Notes: generated from the letters alone by a model not told the origin. 64,000 bases of DNA from DATDIC01 sp963777625 (GCA_963777625.1 CAVZRO010000008.1:186001-250000); one strand, 5' to 3'; positions 28,163 through 37,466 are shown, counted from the stretch's first letter. Program-made: numbers and translations.

Positions 28163-29398
28163 ATGCGGGAACCAGGCGGCCACGCCGCAGCAGCGTGGTT
28201 TGTCTCCTACGGGCTGCTCGGGCTGACGCAAAGCGGGCTGGTGCCGGTGTTGATGCCGCTGGTCAGCCGCGGCGCCGGGGCCGCGGGCCTGACCTATGCG
28301 GCCTTCACTCTATTGGGTTTGGCCGCGCCGGTACTGGGAAGCTGGGCTGATCGAACCGGCCGGCATCGCGATCTGCTGATCTGGGGATCAGCGGGTGCGG
28401 GCGTGCTGCTGCTGTTGTTCGATGCCGCCGCTCCCTCGCTCCGTATCGTGCTCGCGGCCTGCGCCGGGCTCGGTGTGGTGGCGGCGACGGTTGCCGGCAA
28501 TGTGCTCGCTATCCAGGGATTTCCAGACGCCGCATGGGATGGCCGCGTGGCGCTGCTGCAGCGCTTTGTCAGTGCCGGGCAAGTGATCGGGCTGGTGGGC
28601 GCCGGCTTGCTCGCCCGCAGCCATCCGGGGCGGGGATTCCTGTGTGCCGGCGTGGCCCTGCTGGCCGCCAGCGCGCTTGCGGTCGTATCAGCGCCCGCCC
28701 GCGTGCCACGCGATCCGCGCGACAAGCCAGTACCCAAGCCAATGATCGGCGGCGAAGCCGGTATCACCGGACCGCATCATCGGGGACATCATATTTCGTT
28801 GCAGGAGCTTGGCGCGTATCTTCGCGTAATCAACCGACCGCTGCGCCGATTTCTGATCATCTGGCTGATCGCTTACCCGGCTATGAACGGCCTGGCCACG
28901 CTGTTCCCCGTTGCCATGACCAGGCAATTCGGAATGCAACCAATTCTGCCGTCGGGCGCCTATGCGATAGGCGTTGCGGCAAGCCTGATGCTCTATACAC
29001 CAGTGGGGACGACGACCCATCGACTGGGCGGCGAGCGTATGCTGATGCTGGGGCTCGGCGCCCGGCTGGTGTTGCTGGCAGCTATCAGCCTGCTGAGCCT
29101 GGCGAGCACCGACTGGACGGGATGGCTGGTGCTGGTCGGGTTTGCACTGATGCAGTTCGTATGGCCGCTGCTCAGCGTTCCCGCCAATTCGCTTTCCATA
29201 CGGCTGGCACCGAACGCGCGCGGCGAGAGCATCGGGTTATTCAACGCCGCTACCTCGCTGGCCTCCTCGGTCGGATCGGCGATTGCCGGCGCGATCTTTG
29301 GATTGTTCGGCTTCGCCGGATTGGCGGCGGTTACATTCGTGACGGTGTTGATTGCACTGCTGTTGGCGGCAGTCTGGTTGCCGAAGGCGCCGCGGTGA
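28163..29398 (+). CDS. MFS transporter
   Basis: A 411-residue major facilitator superfamily protein with about twelve hydrophobic segments and the loop 2-3 motif GSWADRTGRHRDLLIWG. The central loop is long and His/Pro-rich (GPHHRGHHISLQELGAYLRV). The substrate is unknown; the family includes drug and sugar efflux proteins. ATG at 28163 has CCAGGAG about 8 nt upstream, a better start than the one at 28100. It is divergent from the polyol transport operon, which may or may not indicate shared control. Confidence 0.8.
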   Translation: MREPGGHAAAAWFVSYGLLGLTQSGLVPVLMPLVSRGAGAAGLTYAAFTLLGLAAPVLGSWADRTGRHRDLLIWGSAGAGVLLLLFDAAAPSLRIVLAACAGLGVVAATVAGNVLAIQGFPDAAWDGRVALLQRFVSAGQVIGLVGAGLLARSHPGRGFLCAGVALLAASALAVVSAPARVPRDPRDKPVPKPMIGGEAGITGPHHRGHHISLQELGAYLRVINRPLRRFLIIWLIAYPAMNGLATLFPVAMTRQFGMQPILPSGAYAIGVAASLMLYTPVGTTTHRLGGERMLMLGLGARLVLLAAISLLSLASTDWTGWLVLVGFALMQFVWPLLSVPANSLSIRLAPNARGESIGLFNAATSLASSVGSAIAGAIFGLFGFAGLAAVTFVTVLIALLLAAVWLPKAPR

Positions 29399-29458
29399 GC
29401 GCGTGCCCGGTTGGCAACGACATTATCCGAGTACGGGCCGCTCTGTCGAAGGCGTGGA

Positions 29459-29522
29459 TGGCCGGGACAAGCCGGACAAGCCCGGCCATGACGACCTGCC
29501 CGGCCGTGACGACGTGGTAACC
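29459..29522. repeat. ATGGCCGGG palindromic repeat
   Basis: An inverted pair built from ATGGCCGGGACAAGCC and AAGCCCGGCCATGAC, related to the ATGGCCGGGCTTGTCCCGGCC cores at 43813, 50932, 60152 and 61080. It lies between the MFS and GNAT genes, which converge, and may help end transcription. Confidence 0.6.
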
Positions 29523-29552
29523 AAGCCCGGCCAGCCCCACTATTCACCAGCC

Positions 29553-30119
29553 TCAGGAGGAATGGGCGCTCGCCAGCAACCGCTCGATCGGGTCCCAGAC
29601 GAAAGCGGTCTGCGGCACCGCGCGCCCCCCGACCCGCACTACGCTCTCCGCCACCGCGCGTCCGCCCAGCCGCTGGTAGAACCACCGGCTCGGGTTTTCC
29701 CGCAGCACCCAGAGATAAGCCGACCGGCAGCCGCTCTCGGCCAGGAACGCCGCCGAGGCGCGCATCAGCCGCCGCCCTATGCCGCGATCCCGCCAGTCGT
29801 CCAACACATACAGCGTCTCGATCTCGCCTTCCGCCAGCCGCTGCCCGCTGACATCGCGTATCCGCGCCCGTCCCGCGCTGGCAAACCCGATAACCCGCGG
29901 TCCGCTCCCCGCCGGCACGTCGATGCCGGACGCTGTGGCCACGAAAACGCCCACGCCGCCGCGGATCGCGCCATCGTAATGCGCGGCTTGCCGGGGCATC
30001 GACAGCCCCGCCAGATATCCATCGGGCAAAATCCCCGGGTAGGCCGATCGCCACGCCGCCACGTGCACCGCGCCGATGGCCACGGCATCCGCCGGCCGCG
30101 CCCGCCGGACCCCGATCAC
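29553..30119 (-). CDS. GNAT family N-acetyltransferase
   Basis: A 188-residue acetyltransferase. VHVAAWRSAYPGILPD is a common N-terminal pattern of this subfamily, and LYVLDDWRDRGIGRRLM is motif A, where RDRGIG contacts acetyl-CoA. The C-terminal LRENPSRWFYQRLGGRAV also fits. The GTG start at 30119 overlaps the rsmB stop as GTGA; a longer frame to 30245 would lie inside rsmB. Coupling to rsmB suggests, but does not prove, a role with RNA or protein modification. The acceptor substrate cannot be predicted. Confidence 0.85.
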   Translation of the reverse strand: MIGVRRARPADAVAIGAVHVAAWRSAYPGILPDGYLAGLSMPRQAAHYDGAIRGGVGVFVATASGIDVPAGSGPRVIGFASAGRARIRDVSGQRLAEGEIETLYVLDDWRDRGIGRRLMRASAAFLAESGCRSAYLWVLRENPSRWFYQRLGGRAVAESVVRVGGRAVPQTAFVWDPIERLLASAHSS

Positions 30120-31420
30120 GACTTGTCTCCCTTGCGCTCCAGCACCGCGACGAAAAATCCGTCCGTCCCATGCCGCGCCGGGGACAGCGCCAGAAATTCC
30201 CCACGCATCAATTCCCGGGGCATCGGGGGCGAACCGCTTGGCCACGCGCGCTCCAGCGGGACCACGGCGAAGCCGGGCTGGCGGGCAAGAAACGACGTCA
30301 CCTGGGCCTCATTCTCCTCAAGGAGCAAGGAGCAGGTAGCGTAGATCAATCGGCCGCCGATGCGAACAAGTCCTGCCGCCGAATCAAGAATTGCCGCCTG
30401 CTTGGGCAACAGCTCGTCCAGATCGACCGGCGACACCCGCCGTCGCGCGTCCGGATTGCGCCGCCAGGTCCCCACGCCAGTGCAGGGCGCATCCACCAGT
30501 ACGCGGTCGAACCCGCCCGCCCGCCGCTTCAGCGCCTTGTCGCCGGGCGCCAGCACATGCCGTTCCACATTGTGCACGCCCGCCCGCCGCAGCCGCTTCA
30601 CCGCCGCCTCCAGCCGGGGCGCTGAAACATCGCAGGCCAGGATGTGCCCGCGGTTTTCCATCGTCATCGCCAGGGCCAGCGTCTTCCCACCGGCGCCGGC
30701 ACACAAATCGGCCACCCGCGCCCCCGGCCGTGCATCGGCCAGCAGTGCAACGAGTTGGCTGCCCTCGTCCTGAATCTCGACCAGCCCGCCCTGGAATGCC
30801 GGGCCTGCCGTTATCGTCCGCCGCCCGGGGACGCGCAGGCCCCAGGGCGAGAACGGAGTCGGTTCCGCCTCGATCCCCTCCGCAGCAAGCGCGACGCGGG
30901 CGTCCTCGCGGGTTCCTTTCAGCAGATTGACCCGCAGGTCCATAGGAGCGGGAACCAGCAATGCGGCCATTTCCGCGGCCAGCCTCGGCCCGAACCGGGC
31001 TGCCAGATGCGGCAGCAGCCAGTCGGGCACCTCGAACCGGACGGCGTCCGGCATGTCCGGACGGTCGAGCGTATGTCCCTCCAGCCGTTGCAGCACCGCC
31101 CGTTCGGCGTCGGACAGCATCGCCGGGGCGAACCGCACGCCGGAGAAGAGCTGCGTCAGCTCGGCCAGCGAGTTGCCCTCAAGCAGCACCGAGGCACCGG
31201 CCAGCAGCCGCGACGTCGGCGTTGCCCGCAGCCACCACACCAGCCGCCGCCATTCCCGCAGCACCGTCCAGACGCGGTCCGAGATGGCGCGCCGGTCCGA
31301 CGCGCCAATGAAGCGCCGTGCCCTGAAGAACTCGTTCGCCACCGCGTCGGCCGGTCGCGGATCCGCCTCGATCGCCGCGAGCAGTTCGATCGCTGCCTGT
31401 AACCGTCCGGCAGGGCTCAT
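30116..31420 (-). CDS. RsmB/NOP family rRNA cytosine C5 methyltransferase
   Basis: A 434-residue SAM-dependent methyltransferase. The N-terminal half has a NusB-like/RsmB regulatory part (NEFFRARRFIGASDRRAISD). The catalytic half has VADLCAGAGGKTLALAMTM for SAM binding, DAPCTGVGTWRRNPD with the conserved Pro-Cys, and LIYATCSLLLEENEAQV with the second, catalytic Cys. It resembles the RsmB group that makes m5C967 in 16S rRNA. Its ATG overlaps the stop of the PIN toxin gene by four bases and its stop overlaps the GNAT start, so it lies inside a tightly coupled unit. Confidence 0.9.
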   Translation of the reverse strand: MSPAGRLQAAIELLAAIEADPRPADAVANEFFRARRFIGASDRRAISDRVWTVLREWRRLVWWLRATPTSRLLAGASVLLEGNSLAELTQLFSGVRFAPAMLSDAERAVLQRLEGHTLDRPDMPDAVRFEVPDWLLPHLAARFGPRLAAEMAALLVPAPMDLRVNLLKGTREDARVALAAEGIEAEPTPFSPWGLRVPGRRTITAGPAFQGGLVEIQDEGSQLVALLADARPGARVADLCAGAGGKTLALAMTMENRGHILACDVSAPRLEAAVKRLRRAGVHNVERHVLAPGDKALKRRAGGFDRVLVDAPCTGVGTWRRNPDARRRVSPVDLDELLPKQAAILDSAAGLVRIGGRLIYATCSLLLEENEAQVTSFLARQPGFAVVPLERAWPSGSPPMPRELMRGEFLALSPARHGTDGFFVAVLERKGDKS

Positions 31421-31842
31421 GGAACGAGATTGGCGAGCGGGATTGCTTCCGCTTCAGCTGCCCGGCGCCAAGCCTGATCGAACGTGGCGAGCGGCAGGTG
31501 GGTCCGCCGAGGGAGTTCCAGGTAACTTGCATCGTAGCTGGTCAGCCGATGCGCGACTGCAAGCGCGACGGTCGTTCCCCAACTTTCACTAAAAGGCAGG
31601 TCGTCGGGCAACACTGGCATGCTCGCCAGTTCGCGAAATAGCGACGCTATCTCGTCGAGTGCGATAAGTCCGCGGCGATGGCGTGTGACAACCGAATTCG
31701 CGACCTCGGAGTACCAGATCGCCGGAACCAGTGCTCCGCTGCTAGCGACAGCGGCCATGAGCGCCTGCGCGGCGCCGGAATACCGCTCCTCGGGCCAGAT
31801 CGCCGCGAGAGCAACGGATGCATCGAGAACGAGGAGCGCCAC
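31417..31842 (-). CDS. PIN-domain VapC-like toxin
   Basis: A 141-residue PIN protein beginning ALLVLDASVALAAIWPEE (first conserved Asp), with IWYSEVANSVVTRHRRG (conserved Glu) and HRLTSYDASYLELPRR (third Asp). The start codon is GTG at 31842, overlapping the antitoxin stop by one base. Its stop overlaps the rsmB start as ATGA, which is unusual: a toxin gene is translationally coupled to a housekeeping rRNA methyltransferase. It is distinct from the two PIN toxins at 20141 and 21145. Confidence 0.85.
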   Translation of the reverse strand: MALLVLDASVALAAIWPEERYSGAAQALMAAVASSGALVPAIWYSEVANSVVTRHRRGLIALDEIASLFRELASMPVLPDDLPFSESWGTTVALAVAHRLTSYDASYLELPRRTHLPLATFDQAWRRAAEAEAIPLANLVP

Positions 31843-32111
31843 TAGTATCGATGGCCCTCATGCCGCCAGGCCAGGATTTCCTCCAGGCTGACAGTGCCGT
31901 GCTCCGCTCGGAGCTGCTCCCGCAACTCGGCCAGCTTTTCGACCGCCCGCCGCGCCCGCTCCACGTCATGTGCCACTGGCGCCGGGACCAGACGAGCGAT
32001 TGGCCTGCCGTGACGACTGACCGTGATCTCCTCCCCACGCTCGACGCGGTCGAGCAGATCCGCCAGGCTGGTGTCCTGTTCATCGACAGATAGGTTCGTC
32101 GCCGCGCTCAT
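31842..32111 (-). CDS. Phd/YefM-type antitoxin
   Basis: An 89-residue antitoxin. LADLLDRVERGEEITVSRHG followed by RPIARLVP is the Phd/YefM DNA-binding domain pattern, and the charged C-terminal half (ERARRAVEKLAELREQ) would bind the toxin. The PIN toxin follows with a one-base overlap. As the first gene it would autorepress a transcript that also carries rsmB and the GNAT gene. It lies 9 nt after the haloacid dehalogenase stop on the same strand. Confidence 0.85.
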   Translation of the reverse strand: MSAATNLSVDEQDTSLADLLDRVERGEEITVSRHGRPIARLVPAPVAHDVERARRAVEKLAELREQLRAEHGTVSLEEILAWRHEGHRY

Positions 32112-32120
32112 GGTTCCGAT

Positions 32121-32798
32121 CTACGCTCGCTTGCCGGCCGTTTCCAAGGGCGGGTTCATCAGGTCGTGCAATTCGGCCGCCGAGCCGCGCAGCCCGTACT
32201 CGTCCGGCTGCCCGCCGCGGTTCACCCAGAATACCCGAAACCCGAACTCCCGCGCGCCGAACGCATCCCACGGATTGGAGGAAAAGAACGCCATCTCGCC
32301 CGCCGTCAGGCCGAACTGGTCCTCCGCTAGGCGATAGACCCGCGGATCGGGCTTGTACACGCCAATCGCGTCCACGCTCAGCACCGCATCCAGCAGCCGT
32401 TCGATCCCCGCCGCCGCAACCGCCTCAGCCAGCATGTCCGGCTCGCCATTGGACAGGATGGCCCGCCCGATCCCCTTGGTCGCCAGCCCGTGCAGCATGG
32501 CCGGAACTTCGGGATACGCCGAGAGCGTCCGATACGCTGCCAGCACGTCCCGCAACAGCGCCTGGTCGGTTATCCCGTGCCGCGCCGCCACCACCGCCAG
32601 CGACTCCTGCGCCAGGGCCCAGAATCCGCGATACCGTCCGGCCAGCGAACGCACCCAGGTGTATTCAATGTGCTTGGTCCGCCACTCCAGGCTGATCCGT
32701 TGCCAGTCGGGCCCCAGCCGCCCGGCGTGCGCGCGCATGGCCGCGTTCACGTCCAGCAGCGTGCCATAGGCGTCGAACACGGCGACTTTCACCGGCAT
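32121..32798 (-). CDS. Type II haloacid dehalogenase
   Basis: A 225-residue HAD-superfamily hydrolase of the (S)-2-haloacid dehalogenase type. VAVFDAYGTLLDV has the nucleophile Asp9, AILSNGEPDML is motif II, VYKPDPRVYRL gives the motif III Lys, and FFSSNPWDAFGA is the SSNxWD signature that separates this subfamily from phosphatases. It would remove a halide from short 2-haloacids such as 2-chloropropionate. It starts 4 nt after guaB ends on the same strand, so it may be cotranscribed with guaB. Confidence 0.87.
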   Translation of the reverse strand: MPVKVAVFDAYGTLLDVNAAMRAHAGRLGPDWQRISLEWRTKHIEYTWVRSLAGRYRGFWALAQESLAVVAARHGITDQALLRDVLAAYRTLSAYPEVPAMLHGLATKGIGRAILSNGEPDMLAEAVAAAGIERLLDAVLSVDAIGVYKPDPRVYRLAEDQFGLTAGEMAFFSSNPWDAFGAREFGFRVFWVNRGGQPDEYGLRGSAAELHDLMNPPLETAGKRA

Positions 32799-32801
32799 AA
32801 C

Positions 32802-34298
32802 TCAGTCCTGCCGGTAATTCGGCGCCTCGCGCGTGATCGCCACGTCATGCACGTGACTCTCCCGCAGAGCCGCCCCGCTGACCCGTCGAAACCGTGCACT
32901 CTCCTGCAAGTCCCCGATGGTGCGGCTGCCGGTATAGCCCATGCCGGCGCGCAGCCCGCCAACCAGCTGGTGCACCACCTGCGCCACGGGCCCCTTGTAG
33001 CCGACCCGGCCCTCCACCCCCTCCGGCACCAGCTTGAGCTGGTCCTTGATATCCTGCTGGAAATACCGATCCGCCGAGCCCCGCGCCATCGCGCCCAGGC
33101 TGCCCATGCCGCGATACGATTTGTACGACCGCCCTTGATAGAGGAACACCTCGCCCGGCGCCTCGTCGGTGCCGGCCAGCAACGATCCCACCATCACCGC
33201 GTCTGCCCCCGCGGCGATCGCTTTCACGATGTCGCCCGAGGTGCGCATCCCGCCATCCGCGATCGCCGGTACCCCGCGCTCCCGGCAGGCTGCCGCGCTC
33301 TCCAGCACTGCCGTGAACTGCGGCACCCCCACCCCGGCGACCACCCGCGTCGTGCAGATGCTGCCCGGGCCGATGCCGATCTTCACCGCGTCCGCCCCGG
33401 CCTCGATCAGCGCCAGCGCGCCTTCCGGCGTCGCCACGTTGCCCGCCACCACCTGTACCGAGTTCGACAGTTTCTTGGCCAACTCGACCGCCGCCAGCAC
33501 GCCCGCCGAATGACCGTGCGCGGTATCGACCACCAGCACGTCCACGTCCGCCGCCACCAGCGCACGGCCGCGCGCGTCCCCGTCGGCGCCGACCCCGATC
33601 GCGGCCGCCACCCGCAGCCGGCCCAGCTCGTCCTTGTTGGCGAGCGGATGCGCCTGCGCCTTGTCCATGTCCTTCACGGTGATCAGGCCGACGCAGCGAT
33701 ACGCCTCATCGACCACCAGCAGCTTCTCGATCCGGTGCCGGTGCAGCAGATGCCGCGCCTGCTCCGGATCGACGTCGCCGCGTACCGTGACCAGGTTCTC
33801 CCGCGTCATCAGCTCATACACGCGCAGGCCGGGGTCGGTCGCGAACCGCACGTCCCGGTGGGTCAGGATGCCGACCAGCCGGCCGGTTCCGCGCTCCACC
33901 ACCGGGATGCCGCTGATCCTGTGCGTTGTCATCAAAGCGCGGGCATCGGCGAGCGTCTGGTCGGGATGGATGGTGACCGGATTGATCACCATGCCCGATT
34001 CGAACTTCTTCACCTGCCGCACCTGCGCGGCCTGTGCCTCGGCGTCCAGGTTCTTGTGGATCACGCCGATCCCGCCGAGCTGCGCCATGGCGATCGCCAT
34101 GTCGCTTTCGGTGACGGTGTCCATCGCCGCCGAGATCAGCGGCACGTTCAGCCAGATGTCGCGGGTCAGGCGGGTGCGGGTGTCCGTGCTGGTCGGCAAC
34201 ACTTGCGAATAGGCGGGTACCAGCAGCACGTCGTCGAAGGCCAGCGCCTCCTCGATGCGGACAATGCGCGAGAGATCGCTGGGGATGTCGAATGCCAT
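32802..34298 (-). CDS. guaB: IMP dehydrogenase
   Basis: A 498-residue enzyme that oxidises IMP to XMP, the committed step of GMP synthesis. EEALAFDDVLLVPAYSQVLP is the usual N-terminus, two CBS domains occupy about residues 95-205, and the catalytic loop GIGPGSICTTRVVAGVGVPQ contains the active Cys. The later flap includes MARGSADRYFQQ. ATG at 34298 is preferred; the frame upstream to 34493 overlaps an insertion-sequence relic. The length is normal. Confidence 0.96.
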   Translation of the reverse strand: MAFDIPSDLSRIVRIEEALAFDDVLLVPAYSQVLPTSTDTRTRLTRDIWLNVPLISAAMDTVTESDMAIAMAQLGGIGVIHKNLDAEAQAAQVRQVKKFESGMVINPVTIHPDQTLADARALMTTHRISGIPVVERGTGRLVGILTHRDVRFATDPGLRVYELMTRENLVTVRGDVDPEQARHLLHRHRIEKLLVVDEAYRCVGLITVKDMDKAQAHPLANKDELGRLRVAAAIGVGADGDARGRALVAADVDVLVVDTAHGHSAGVLAAVELAKKLSNSVQVVAGNVATPEGALALIEAGADAVKIGIGPGSICTTRVVAGVGVPQFTAVLESAAACRERGVPAIADGGMRTSGDIVKAIAAGADAVMVGSLLAGTDEAPGEVFLYQGRSYKSYRGMGSLGAMARGSADRYFQQDIKDQLKLVPEGVEGRVGYKGPVAQVVHQLVGGLRAGMGYTGSRTIGDLQESARFRRVSGAALRESHVHDVAITREAPNYRQD

Positions 34299-34369
34299 GG
34301 TCGGGCAAAGCCTTTCCGAACCTTGGCGGCTCCACATAGGCCGGTGTCCGTGCCGGCGCAAGCACGATG

Positions 34370-34760
34370 CCATGGGTTCTTCGATGCGGTCGATCAGCCG
34401 CGTGGCGGACGTGTCGATCAACAACGTGGCGAAGCTCCTGGCCGATGCCGGTGAGGCGTGCGAGGCATTCCACAACGCAACCGTGCGGAACACATCAGCA
34501 CGTTATTTGTAGAGCGCCAAAGCCTCACTATGCGGATGAGCATGTGCCGCTTCACCCTACTTACTAACGGTTTCCCCAGAAAGGTCGAAAACCACAGCCG
34601 CGCCTTGTCGCTGTTTTATGTGGATTACGCTTTCGCCCGCATCCAGGAAATACTCAAATGCACCCCAGCGATTGGCGTCTGGCATCTCCGATCGTCTTTG
34701 GTTTGGGGCATGGACGATATGTGGCGTTGATTGATGCCGGAGACGAACCGCCGAAGCGCT
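34370..34760 (+). pseudogene. IS1-like transposase remnant
   Basis: Two pieces in different frames match one transposase. The first (about 34373-34490) reads GSSMRSISRVADVSINNVAK and LLADAGEACEAFHNATVRN, the N-terminal HTH part. The second (about 34494-34730) reads ISTLFVERQSLTMRMSMCRF, RKVENHSRALSLFYVDYAF and then KCTPAIGVW, the end of the catalytic domain. The middle with most catalytic residues is deleted, and a third frame continues VALIDAGDEPPKR to about 34760. It is an inactive relic upstream of guaB. I saw no terminal repeats or target duplication. Confidence 0.7.
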
Positions 34761-34871
34761 CAACGATCTTAAGGGATAAGAAGCTCAGACTGCGGCACTA
34801 CCGGCACGAGGCGGCGGTGCGGCGCGCCGTGCGGATCGGCGGTGGCGACCGGCCGGAATGTGCCGAGACGG

Positions 34872-35717
34872 CTATTTGAACAGTTTTGCCCGTGCCGTGG
34901 CGATGCGATGCAGCTCGTTCCGATGCGCCCGGCAGCGCTGCAAAAGGGTGTGGTTGCGGGGCGCACCGGAGATGTGCCGCGGGGTCTGCAGCTTCGATCC
35001 CGACATCTGGGCGTCTATCCACTCGCGCAAGCTGAGATTGTCCTTGGGCGAGCCGAGGCTGAAGATCTGCGGCGTGGCGTCGAGGTAGCGAAGCTGCTGA
35101 CACTCCTCCTTTTCCTCGTCGATCCAGGAGACGTAGCCGCCGGACAGGACCTGGCGGGGCTCCGTGATCGCGCCGGTGAAACTGTACCGTATGCCGGGCA
35201 TCGCGACCGGATCGTAGTAATTCGGGGTGACGAAATCCGATACGGCGATGCCCTGGATGTCATAGGCGAATGTGTCGGCCTCACACGGATCGCAGGCTTC
35301 GACCAGATAGGCGAACTGGCCGGGGCGATCCCTGACCTCCTCCTTGATCACCTCGATGGCGGTCGAGGTCTGCAACCGGCTGCCGTACGGATCCACGAGC
35401 ATTTCCACCACTTCATGGCTGGCGGCCACCGTCCATCCGTCGTTCTGCGTCGTCGCCAGCACCTTGGCGTAGGGTTCGTGGTGGGTCGTTCGGTGAAAGC
35501 CGCCTTTGTTGGGTGGCAGATGGCTCACCAGTTGCACCGGCCATACGCCGGACGGCACTTTCCGCATGTCCGGCAGATAGATCACGGTGCCCTGCACCGG
35601 CCAGAACTGCGGCACGTCGCGGATGACCTGCATGTTCAGCGCGGCCGCCGCCGTCCGCACGAGGTCCTCGTCCAGTTGGCCGGTGGTGTCCACCAGCCCG
35701 ATCTGAATGACTGACAT
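34872..35717 (-). CDS. Conserved hypothetical protein with an HExxE-like motif
   Basis: A 281-residue soluble protein. I do not recognise a named family. It contains DVPQFWPVQGTVIYLPDMRK, HLPPNKGGFHRTTHHEPYAK, AASHEVVEMLVDPYG and VEACDPCEADTFAYDIQG. The ASHEVVEMLVDP stretch resembles the helix of minimal metalloproteases, but the second His of HExxH is replaced by Glu, so any catalytic role is open. ATG at 35717 is preceded by GGAGG about 9 nt away. It has no signal peptide. A frame that continues upstream through the divergent hydrolase gene is spurious. Confidence 0.6.
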   Translation of the reverse strand: MSVIQIGLVDTTGQLDEDLVRTAAAALNMQVIRDVPQFWPVQGTVIYLPDMRKVPSGVWPVQLVSHLPPNKGGFHRTTHHEPYAKVLATTQNDGWTVAASHEVVEMLVDPYGSRLQTSTAIEVIKEEVRDRPGQFAYLVEACDPCEADTFAYDIQGIAVSDFVTPNYYDPVAMPGIRYSFTGAITEPRQVLSGGYVSWIDEEKEECQQLRYLDATPQIFSLGSPKDNLSLREWIDAQMSGSKLQTPRHISGAPRNHTLLQRCRAHRNELHRIATARAKLFK

Positions 35718-35864
35718 GACAGGCTTCCTCCGCGCGGCTTTCCCGTGCGTAGCTGACACGATCGCCGACCGACATGTCCAGAGCCAACGGCCTGCATCAC
35801 CGGCAGCTTGAGTCGGCGGGATGGCTTGCGCACACTCCGTCCTCATCGTCGCCGGACCCGCAGC

Positions 35865-37466
35865 ATGACCAGTCTCGATCGCCTGCGCCTGCAACGGATC
35901 GCCCGTCGCCTGCTGGCTCCGTTCGACCGGCCGGGGGCGCCCGGCGTGACGCTCGGCCTGGTGCTCGGCGATGAGCTGGTGGTCCAGGAAAGCGCGGGTC
36001 TTGCCAGCATCGAGCTGGATGTCCCGATCGGCGCCGGCACTTGTTTCCGCATCGCCTCGGTCTCCAAGCAGTTCACCTGCGCCGCGATCCTGCTGCTCGC
36101 CGAAGCCGGCCGGCTGGATGTGGAAGACGATGTCCGCCGCTGGTTGCCGGAGCTGCCCGATTTCGGCGGCCGCATCACGCTCGAGCACCTGATGCACAAC
36201 ACGTCCGGCATCCGCGACATGCTGGAGATCATGCGGCTGGGCGGCGTCGATCTGGCCCACCCGATCCGGCATGAGGACCTGGCGGCGGGCATCTGCCGCC
36301 AGCGTGGCCTGAATTTTCCACCCGGCAGCCGGTACCTGTACAGCAACTCCAACTTCCTGCTGCTCGGCCGCGTCGTGGAGAAGGTCACCGGCCAACCGCT
36401 GCGGGAGTTCCTGGATCAGCGCATTTTCGGTCCGGTGGGAATGAGCGCGACCCGCCATGTGGAGAGCCCGTCGGAACCGGTCTCCGGCCTTGCCACCGGC
36501 TATGTTGCCGATAAAGCCGGCGGATGGCGACGTGCCCAGCATGGGTTCCCGCTGCACGGGGAAGGCGGGCTGGTTTCATGCGTGCAGGATCTGGCGTTGT
36601 GGCACGCGCATCTCGGCTCCCCGCGCGGTGCGGCCATGGCGCAGGCGCTGACGGCGCAACTCCCGTTCACCAACGGCCGGCCAAATGCGTACGCGCGCGG
36701 CCTGAGCGTGGGGCAGTATCGCGGCCTGGGGGTCGTGGAGCACGGCGGGTTATGGCCCGGCTACAAGACCGCGTTTCTGCGCATCCCCGATCGCCGGCTG
36801 GCGCTGATCTGCATAACCAATGATGGCAGCGCCGATCCGCGTTCCATCGCCGCGCGGGCGCTGGATGCGGTGATCGAGGGCATGGCCGGCGTGCATCCGG
36901 CGCCACGCATGCCAGATGGCACGGATGCCGAGAATTTCGTCGGCCGCTGGCTCGACCGGGAGCGCGGAGCCACGGTTGACATCGCGCGGACCGACGCCGG
37001 TGACATCACGGTGGCTGTCCACGGCGTCGCGTTTGTCGCCCAGCCGACCGACGACGGCCGCCTGGGGGCTCCCGCCAGCAGCACGCACTTTACCTTTCGC
37101 CTGCAGCCCGACCCTGAGACGATGGAGGTTGAGCAGGATGCCGGCGCCGTAGCCACCTATCATCGGATCGGCGGCGACGCGATGTTGCCGCCTGGACTGT
37201 CCGGCCGTTACGTCAATGACGAGATCGCGGCGACCTGGACGATCGACGGCTCCGAGCTGACCGTCGCCGGCCCAATGCGGCTCGGCGCGACCTGGTCGGT
37301 CGAGCCGATCGAGGGCGACGTGATCCGCATCATGATGCCGACATTGCTCTACGACGCCTGGCTCGACGTGCGGGTCCTGCGCGACGCTGCTCAGCAGGTC
37401 ACCGGGTTGCACGTCAGTGGCAATCGTGTGCGGGAGCTGGTGTTCCGCCGTTGCTATGTCCCGTAG
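35865..37466 (+). CDS. D-aminopeptidase-like serine hydrolase (class C beta-lactamase fold)
   Basis: A 533-residue penicillin-recognising hydrolase. SVSK at 65-68 is the SxxK motif with the nucleophile Ser65, YSN at 159-161 the second motif, and HGG at 293-295 the third; an additional HGEGG lies at 231-235. Two further beta-rich domains follow (about 340-533). This matches the layout of the Ochrobactrum D-aminopeptidase DAP (about 520 residues), where the C-terminal barrels shape the active site; esterases or beta-lactamases of the family are usually shorter. No signal peptide is seen, so it is probably cytoplasmic. The substrate is inferred from the family layout. Confidence 0.78.
   Translation: MTSLDRLRLQRIARRLLAPFDRPGAPGVTLGLVLGDELVVQESAGLASIELDVPIGAGTCFRIASVSKQFTCAAILLLAEAGRLDVEDDVRRWLPELPDFGGRITLEHLMHNTSGIRDMLEIMRLGGVDLAHPIRHEDLAAGICRQRGLNFPPGSRYLYSNSNFLLLGRVVEKVTGQPLREFLDQRIFGPVGMSATRHVESPSEPVSGLATGYVADKAGGWRRAQHGFPLHGEGGLVSCVQDLALWHAHLGSPRGAAMAQALTAQLPFTNGRPNAYARGLSVGQYRGLGVVEHGGLWPGYKTAFLRIPDRRLALICITNDGSADPRSIAARALDAVIEGMAGVHPAPRMPDGTDAENFVGRWLDRERGATVDIARTDAGDITVAVHGVAFVAQPTDDGRLGAPASSTHFTFRLQPDPETMEVEQDAGAVATYHRIGGDAMLPPGLSGRYVNDEIAATWTIDGSELTVAGPMRLGATWSVEPIEGDVIRIMMPTLLYDAWLDVRVLRDAAQQVTGLHVSGNRVRELVFRRCYVP

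Noticed and set aside
32490..34454. Long open frame on the plus strand opposite guaB
   Set aside because: It is the mirror of a high-GC gene with strong third-position bias; its His/Arg-rich translation resembles no protein.
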